From Actinomadura litoris (GTDB taxonomy: Bacteria > Actinomycetota > Actinomycetes > Streptosporangiales > Streptosporangiaceae): a stretch of 64,000 bases of DNA. Positions within the stretch are counted from its first letter, which is position 1; every line of letters starts with the position of its first letter. The stretch covers positions 186,001 to 250,000 of the forward strand of contig NZ_WOFH01000005.1 in NCBI RefSeq assembly GCF_009733595.1, given 5' to 3'. The position numbers and the translations under genes are program-made. Below, piece after piece: positions 59,230 through 64,000 of this stretch. The notes below the pieces were generated by a model that worked only from the letters and a program-made list of their open reading frames with translations, made no database searches and was not told the origin of the DNA.

Positions 59230-61531
59230 GGGCCCCCGCCAGGAGCGCGGCGAGGAGGTCCAGGGCGCCGTGCTTGTCCAGGGGGTCGTTGCCGTTGCCG
59301 CACTTGGGTGACTGGATGCAGGACGGACAGCCCGAGTCGCATTCGCATGCGGCGATCGCGTCGCGGGTGGCGCGGAGCCATTCGGACGCGTCGCCGTAGC
59401 CGCGTTCGGCGAATCCGGCGCCGCCCTCGTGGCCGTCGTAGACGAAGACGGTGAGCAGGCCCGTGTCGGGGTGGACGGCGGTGGAGACGCCGCCGATGTC
59501 CCAGCGGTCGCAGGTCGCGAACAGGGGGAGCAGGCCGATCGAGGCGTGCTCGGCGGCGTGCGCGGATCCGGCGAGGTCGATGTCGCCCAGCGCGTCGACC
59601 TGGGACGGGGAGAGCGTCCACCAGACGGCGCGGGTGCGGAGCGTGCGGGGCGGCAGGTCGAGGGGCTTCTCGCCGAGCATCTCGCCCGTCTGGACGCGGC
59701 GCATCTGGTAGGCGACCACCTGGCGGGTGACGTCGACCGTCCCGAAGCAGAGGGTCGCCTCGCCCCAGGACGTGGAGCGGAGCCGCTCGGCGATCGTGAT
59801 GTCGGTGACGTCGCGGGCGGTGGTCGTGTAGTCGGGGTCGGCGGGTTCGACGAGCGCGACGGAGTCGTCCAGGTCCAGGGTCTGGACGACGAACGAGTCA
59901 CCCTGGTGGATGTAGATCGCGCCCTCGTGGACGGTCGTGTGGGCGGACGCCTCGTCCACCGTGCCGAGCAGCCGTCCGGTCATCGCCTCGACGACCTGGA
60001 TGGGAGCGCCGCCCGCGCCGCGGATGTCGGCCAGGTCGGCGGCCCTGTCGCGGCGCGTCCAGTACCAGCCGGCGGGGCGGCGGCGCAGGAGGCCGCGGCG
60101 GACGAGGTCGGGCAGGAGGTCGGCGGTCGCGGGGCCGAAGAGGTCGCGGTCGTCCTCGCTGAGCGGCATCTCGGACGCGGCGGCGCAGAGGTGCGGTTCG
60201 AGGACGTAGGGGTTGTCCGGGTCGAGGACGGTGGCCTCGACCGGTGTCCCGAAGATCGCTTCCGGATGGTGGACGAGGAAGGTGTCGAGCGGGTCGTCGC
60301 GGGCGACGAGGACGGAGAGCGCGGCCTGTCCGGAGCGTCCGGCGCGTCCGGCCTGCTGCCAGAGGGACGCGCGGGTGCCGGGCCAGCCGCAGACCAGGAC
60401 GGCGTCGAGCCCGGAGACGTCCACACCGAGTTCGAGCGCGTTCGTGCTGGCCAGGCCGACGAGGTCGCGGGAGCGCAGGGCGGCTTCGAGGGCGCGGCGC
60501 TCCTCGGGGAGGTAGCCCGCGCGGTAGGCGGCGACCTGGTCGGCGAGGTCCGGGGACACCTCGTGCAGTGCCCGCTTCGCCCCGAGCGCGACCGATTCGG
60601 CGCCCCGGCGAGAGCGAACGAAGGCCAGCGTCTGGACGCCTTCGACGACGAGGTCGGCGAGCAGGTCGCCCGCCTCGGCCGTCGCCGTCCGGCGGACCGG
60701 TGCGCCGCGCTCGCCGCGCAGCTCGGTGAGCGGCGGCTCCCACAGCGCGAACGTGGCGGGGCCCCGGGGGGACGCGTCGTCGTCGACGGCGACCACGTCC
60801 AGGCCGGTGAGCCGGGACGCGGCGCTCGCCGGCTCGGACGTGGTGGCCGAGGCGAGCACGAACGTCGGGTGCGCGTGGTAGCGGGCGCACAACCGGCGCA
60901 GGCGGCGCAGGACGTGCGCGACGTGCGAGCCGAAGACGCCGCGATAGCCGTGCGCCTCGTCGACGACCACGTACCGGAGGCGGCGCAGGAACGACGACCA
61001 GCGCGCGTGGGAGGGCAGGATCGAGCGGTGCAGCATGTCCGGGTTGGTCAGGATGTAGTTCGCGTGCTGCCTGACCCACGTCCGCTCGTCCCGAGGGGTG
61101 TCGCCGTCGTAGGTCGCCGCGCGCACCCGGGTGAGCCGGAGGGCGCGCAGGGCGCGGAGCTGGTCGGCGGCCAGGGCCTTGGTGGGCGACAGGTAGAGGG
61201 TCGTCCCCTCCTGATGGCGGTTCTCCTCGCCGTCGTAGATCGCGGCGACGGAAGGCAGCAGGTAGGCGAGCGATTTGCCGGACGCGGTGCCTGTGGCGAT
61301 GATCACAGACCGGCCGGCGTGGGCGTGCTCGGCCGCGACCGCCTGATGTTGCCAGGGCGCGTCGATGCCCTGGACGGCGAGCCGCTCCAGCAGCAGCGGC
61401 GTGGACCACGCCGGCCATGCCGCGCGACGGCCCTCACGTGCGGGAACGCTCTCCACATGGGTGATGCGGTCGCGACGCGTGGGGTCGGCGAGGAGCCGGT
61501 CGAGGGGAGGTGAGGATCTTTGGGCGCCCAT
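59222..61531 (-). CDS. DEAH-box helicase with DUF1998 (helicase/secretion neighbourhood)
   Basis: 769 aa. Motif I IATGTASGKSLAYLLP, motif II VVVDEAHGYRG, SATTSEPASA (III), and motif VI region LLQ-type WQQAGRAGRSGQ. C-terminal DUF1998 with a four-cysteine cluster ACECDSGCPSCIQSPKCG, probably zinc or Fe-S. MrfA/Hrq1-type relatives repair crosslinked DNA. Always near Tad genes in actinobacteria (Rv3649), for unknown reasons. ATG 61531. Confidence 0.95.
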   Translation of the reverse strand: MGAQRSSPPLDRLLADPTRRDRITHVESVPAREGRRAAWPAWSTPLLLERLAVQGIDAPWQHQAVAAEHAHAGRSVIIATGTASGKSLAYLLPSVAAIYDGEENRHQEGTTLYLSPTKALAADQLRALRALRLTRVRAATYDGDTPRDERTWVRQHANYILTNPDMLHRSILPSHARWSSFLRRLRYVVVDEAHGYRGVFGSHVAHVLRRLRRLCARYHAHPTFVLASATTSEPASAASRLTGLDVVAVDDDASPRGPATFALWEPPLTELRGERGAPVRRTATAEAGDLLADLVVEGVQTLAFVRSRRGAESVALGAKRALHEVSPDLADQVAAYRAGYLPEERRALEAALRSRDLVGLASTNALELGVDVSGLDAVLVCGWPGTRASLWQQAGRAGRSGQAALSVLVARDDPLDTFLVHHPEAIFGTPVEATVLDPDNPYVLEPHLCAAASEMPLSEDDRDLFGPATADLLPDLVRRGLLRRRPAGWYWTRRDRAADLADIRGAGGAPIQVVEAMTGRLLGTVDEASAHTTVHEGAIYIHQGDSFVVQTLDLDDSVALVEPADPDYTTTARDVTDITIAERLRSTSWGEATLCFGTVDVTRQVVAYQMRRVQTGEMLGEKPLDLPPRTLRTRAVWWTLSPSQVDALGDIDLAGSAHAAEHASIGLLPLFATCDRWDIGGVSTAVHPDTGLLTVFVYDGHEGGAGFAERGYGDASEWLRATRDAIAACECDSGCPSCIQSPKCGNGNDPLDKHGALDLLAALLAGAPN

Positions 61532-61779
61532 CAGGTTTTCAGTTTGCCAGCCGGGGCAATACTACGGGAACGCCCCGGTGCCGGAGGGCCCTTCCCCCCT
61601 GCCCTGACCATTAGATCAGCAGGTCAGACGGGATGGCGCGAACTTTCGCCCGAGTGGACGATAACGTGCGTGCACGTCGCCGGGGCGTGGTTGAATCACG
61701 GCTAAGTCTCGCCGACCGAACGCCGCTCCGGGGTCGGACAATGCGAGATCAGATTGTGCTGCACGGCGCTGGAGGATCT

Positions 61780-62133
61780 GTGGACCTGAAGGTGAACGAC
61801 TACACCACCGACGATGGCCTCACCGTCATCAACGTGGAGGGCGAGATCGACGTCTACACGGCGCCCAAGCTTCGCGAGAAGCTCATCGACCTGGTCAACA
61901 AGGGCAAGTTCCATCTGCTCGTGGACATGGAGAAGGTGGAGTTCCTCGACTCGACCGGCCTTGGCGTCCTGGTCGGCGGGCTCAAGCGGGTGCGCGCCCA
62001 CGACGGTTCCCTGGAGCTGGTGTGCACCCAGGAGCGCATCCTCAAGATCTTCCGGATCACGGGGCTGACCAAGGTCTTCGGCATTCACGACACGATCGCG
62101 GAGGCCGAGGAGAAGCGCAGGGGCGCCAGGTAG
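61780..62133 (+). CDS. bldG: Anti-sigma factor antagonist BldG
   Basis: 117 aa from GTG 61780, with GGAGGA just upstream; ATG 61741 is an alternative. STAS domain: LTVINVEGEIDVYTAPKLRE, and the phosphorylation motif EFLDSTGLGVLVGGLKRVRA (Ser58), then LVCTQERILKIFRITGLTKV. The sequence and the neighbouring helicase and anti-sigma gene match Streptomyces BldG, needed for aerial growth and antibiotics. Dephosphorylated it binds anti-sigma factors. Confidence 0.95.
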   Translation: MDLKVNDYTTDDGLTVINVEGEIDVYTAPKLREKLIDLVNKGKFHLLVDMEKVEFLDSTGLGVLVGGLKRVRAHDGSLELVCTQERILKIFRITGLTKVFGIHDTIAEAEEKRRGAR

Positions 62134-62149
62134 GCGGCCTGAATCTGAG

Positions 62150-62590
62150 ATGGCGACCGTTGAACTGTCCTTCAGTGCGCTGCCCGTCCATGTCCGGACC
62201 GCTCGGCTGATCGTGACCGCCGTAGCCCGTCGCAGCGGCGTCGCCGAGACGCTGCTCGACGAGGTCAGGCTCGCGGTCGGCGAGGCGTGCTCGCGTGCCG
62301 TGGAGGCGCACCGCCGGCACTGCCCGGACGAGCCCGTGCGGCTCGAACTGGTCGGTACCGAGCACCGCTTCGAGGTCATCGTGAGCGACACCGTCCCCGG
62401 CGACGACGCGGCGGGCGGACTCCCCACGATCGACGACGCGGAGGAATTCGAGTACGGCCTTGGCGAGGGCACCGCGGAGCTTGGACTGGCCGTCATCGCC
62501 GGGCTCGCCGAGGACGTGGACATCGAGGCCACGCCCAAGGGCGTCCAGATCCGGATGAGCTGGCCCGCCGAGGCCGAGGCGACGATCTGA
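62150..62590 (+). CDS. Anti-sigma factor-like ATP-binding protein (RsbW family)
   Basis: 146 aa. HATPase_c fold: N-box region LLDEVRLAVGEACSRAVEAH, and a G2-like EYGLGEGTAELGLAVIAGLA. The N-box asparagine is Arg49 (EACSR instead of ExxxN) and the G1 box (VSDTVPGDDAAG) is altered, so kinase activity is doubtful. 16 bp after bldG, cotranscribed as in Streptomyces (SCO3548 position). Likely partner of BldG. Confidence 0.92.
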   Translation: MATVELSFSALPVHVRTARLIVTAVARRSGVAETLLDEVRLAVGEACSRAVEAHRRHCPDEPVRLELVGTEHRFEVIVSDTVPGDDAAGGLPTIDDAEEFEYGLGEGTAELGLAVIAGLAEDVDIEATPKGVQIRMSWPAEAEATI

Positions 62591-62768
62591 GGCGCACCCG
62601 TCCCGACCCAGGCCCGCAAGGGCCTCGCCCGGCGGCCGTGCCGGCCCCAGCCCGGCTCGGCACCGCATGCCCGGCGGCGGTGTCTCCGCGATCCCGACCC
62701 CTCGTGCACGCCCGGCGGCCCGCACGCCGGCCGTGATCGCACCGGCACCGCATCCTTTCGCGATCACC

Positions 62769-62808
62769 CCCGGGGTGAGGCACGCCTCCGGCCCCGCCTC
62801 ACCCCGGG
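62769..62808 (+). terminator. Terminator of the bldG operon
   Basis: A perfect 13-bp stem (CCCGGGGTGAGGC / GCCTCACCCCGGG) with a 14-nt loop, 178 bp after the anti-sigma gene. No gene lies between. Confidence 0.7.
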
Positions 62809-63009
62809 CCCGCCAAAGCACTCAGGCGGCGGCTGAAACCGCCCGAACCCCTCGCCTGACGGCTGCGTCAATGAGGTAGGCGCTCCGCTCGGCGACCGTG
62901 CCCACGAAGCCCGACCACGCTCCCACCCCCTGCGCCGCTCCGGCCCCTGTTCCCCGCGCCCCGCGACCCACTCCGCAGGCTTGCTCCCGCTCCCGGCTCC
63001 TGCTCGCCC

Positions 63010-63416
63010 CGCGCTCCGCGTCCGCACTCCGCGTCCCGTGCCCCGTGCTCCCGTGCTCCGCGTTCCGTGCTCCGCGTCCCGCGTTCCGTGCTCCGCGTCC
63101 CGCGTCCCGCGTCCCGCGTTCCGTGCTCCGCGTCCCGCGTCCCGCGTCCCGCGTTCCGTGCTCCGCGTCCCGCGTTCCGTGCTCCGCGTCCCGCGTTCCG
63201 TGCTCCGCGTCCCGCGTTCCGTGCTCCGTGCTCCGCGTCCCGCGTCCCGCGTCCCGCGTCCCGCGTCCCGCGTCCCGCGTCCCGCGTCCCGCGTCCCGCG
63301 TCCCGCGTCCCGCGTCCCGCATCCCGCACTCCGTGCTCCGCACTCCGTGCCCGTGCCCCGCGTCCCGCGCTCCGTGCTCCGCATCCCGCGTCCCGCGTCC
63401 CGCGCTCCCGCGTTCA
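63010..63416. repeat. Heptanucleotide tandem array (~400 bp)
   Basis: More than 50 near-consecutive 7-bp units, mainly CCGCGTC, with CCGCGTT, CCGTGCT and CCGCACT variants. Since 7 is not divisible by 3, each frame reads a 7-residue repeat (GRGTRDA on the minus strand, SRVPRPA on plus), giving stop-free frames that I do not accept as genes. A run of ~11 identical CCGCGTC units lies at ~63,235-63,320. Surrounding DNA from 62,809 to 63,830 has no supported gene. Confidence 0.97.
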
Positions 63417-63832
63417 GTTCTGGGGGCCTTGTGGCCCGCGCCTTCGCGTCCCGTTTCGCGGGCCCGCTCTCGCTCTCCGTGTTCTCGCGTTCCGTGCCTG
63501 GTGGGTTGGGCTGTTGTGGGTGAGGGCGGCATCGCTTCTTGATGGTCCGCCTCCGGTGGGCTGGTGCATGCGACCGCTCAGGTCACTGTGGAGGCGACTC
63601 AGGCGATCGCCCGTCCGTCCCGCGTGGGTCGCCCTCGGCCGCCTCCTGCGCGCCAGGCGCGGCCGCTCCTTGCCGGGCCGTCGCTCCTCCGCCTTGTGTG
63701 AGGCGTGGGGCGGGTGGGATTGCGGGCGGTTCTTGGGTCTTCCGGACGGACCGTGTTTCAGGTGGGGGCGGTTGCCGGGTGCCGGAGCGGCATGTGGGAT
63801 CTTCTGTAGGTCGATCTTGATATACCCCGATT

Positions 63833-63859
63833 TTGGGTCTGGACATTTCCCATGATAAT
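63833..63859 (+). promoter_or_regulatory. Promoter candidate in an AT-rich patch
   Basis: TTGGGT (63833-63838) and GATAAT (63854-63859), 15 bp apart, in the most AT-rich stretch nearby. It would read toward the right edge. Confidence 0.4.
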
Positions 63860-63909
63860 GCCTAGCTTAAATGGGGAACGCCGGTGACTCTGATGCGGAG
63901 GGGTGCGGC

Positions 63910-63972
63910 GTGGACGTGTCAAGCTATCCGCCGGGCAAGAACTTACTGACCGCTGCTGACCTGCGGCGATGA
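63910..63972 (+). CDS. Possible 20-codon leader peptide
   Basis: GTG 63910 with GGAGGGG upstream, reading VDVSSYPPGKNLLTAADLRR and a stop; codon 12 is TTA. It lies ~50 bp after the promoter candidate. It may be a leader peptide of a gene beyond the window, or chance. Confidence 0.25.
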   Translation: MDVSSYPPGKNLLTAADLRR

Positions 63973-64000
63973 TGAACCACGGCACTTAAAGGTCAATTTC

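Noticed and set aside
62764..63542. Several stop-free frames over the heptanucleotide array (GRGTRDA- or SRVPRPA-type proteins)
   Set aside because: A 7-bp repeat without stop codons is open in all frames; no ribosome site or flanking domain supports coding.

Overview
This is a very GC-rich, densely coding segment from an actinomycete, most likely a sporulating Streptosporangiales member of the Thermomonosporaceae (Actinomadura) type. That assignment rests on GTG/TTG starts with purine-rich ribosome sites, DUF5753/GlxA/WhiB/BldG regulator families, a 6C small RNA, an actinobacterial Tad locus and rare TTA codons. It is a judgement from gene content, not from a marker gene.

The backbone matches from memory an old actinobacterial gene order, the Rv3649-Rv3716 part of M. 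tuberculosis. From left to right it holds YbaB/recR/DUF5063, lysC and asd (aspartate pathway); a metallophosphoesterase, YqeY, a class A PBP with a PASTA domain and wblA (whiB4); two ArsA-type ATPases; DUF4177, RidA, a MBL hydrolase, crp, nth, a NUDIX and a MarP-type protease; an epoxide-hydrolase-like protein, a holin-like protein, nhaA and acs; the 6C RNA followed by an Ssd/TadABC/TadE pilus locus and its DEAH helicase; and bldG with its anti-sigma partner.

Accessory DNA interrupts the backbone. Region 6.9-22.3 kb carries TetR, MerR, DUF5753 and GlxA regulators, wall-active or secreted hydrolases (M15-like, S9, class A beta-lactamase-like, AmiC-type amidase), a vanadium-haloperoxidase/PAP2 protein, an ECF sigma factor translationally coupled to a membrane-anchored Rieske protein, a ScoMcrA-like HNH nuclease and tRNA-Pro. 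Region 30.7-35.8 kb carries a band-7 protein, a divergent MFS/MarR pair and a divergent oxidoreductase/HxlR pair, placed between genes that are adjacent in mycobacteria. A pseudo-Fic protein and a pentapeptide-repeat protein lie between acs and the 6C RNA.

Intergenic DNA is unusually rich in repeats: 8-, 14- and 18-bp tandems near 9 kb, a 51-bp duplication between the ArsA genes, three 136-bp copies inside the Tad operon, a 15-bp array and an inverted-repeat-bounded segment at 55.7-56.5 kb, and a ~400-bp heptanucleotide array at 63 kb. Several long, perfect inverted repeats occupy divergent promoter regions (15.07, 17.7, 33.6 kb).

The best candidate for an undescribed system is the ECF sigma/Rieske pair (19.15-20.4 kb). 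Its second protein has the layout of an anti-sigma factor (cytoplasmic N-terminus, one membrane span, exported sensor), but the sensor is a Rieske [2Fe-2S] domain. It lies directly after the haloperoxidase gene. Second are the degenerate Fic protein, which keeps its inhibitory motif but has lost the catalytic histidine, and the 136-bp triplication inside the Tad operon.
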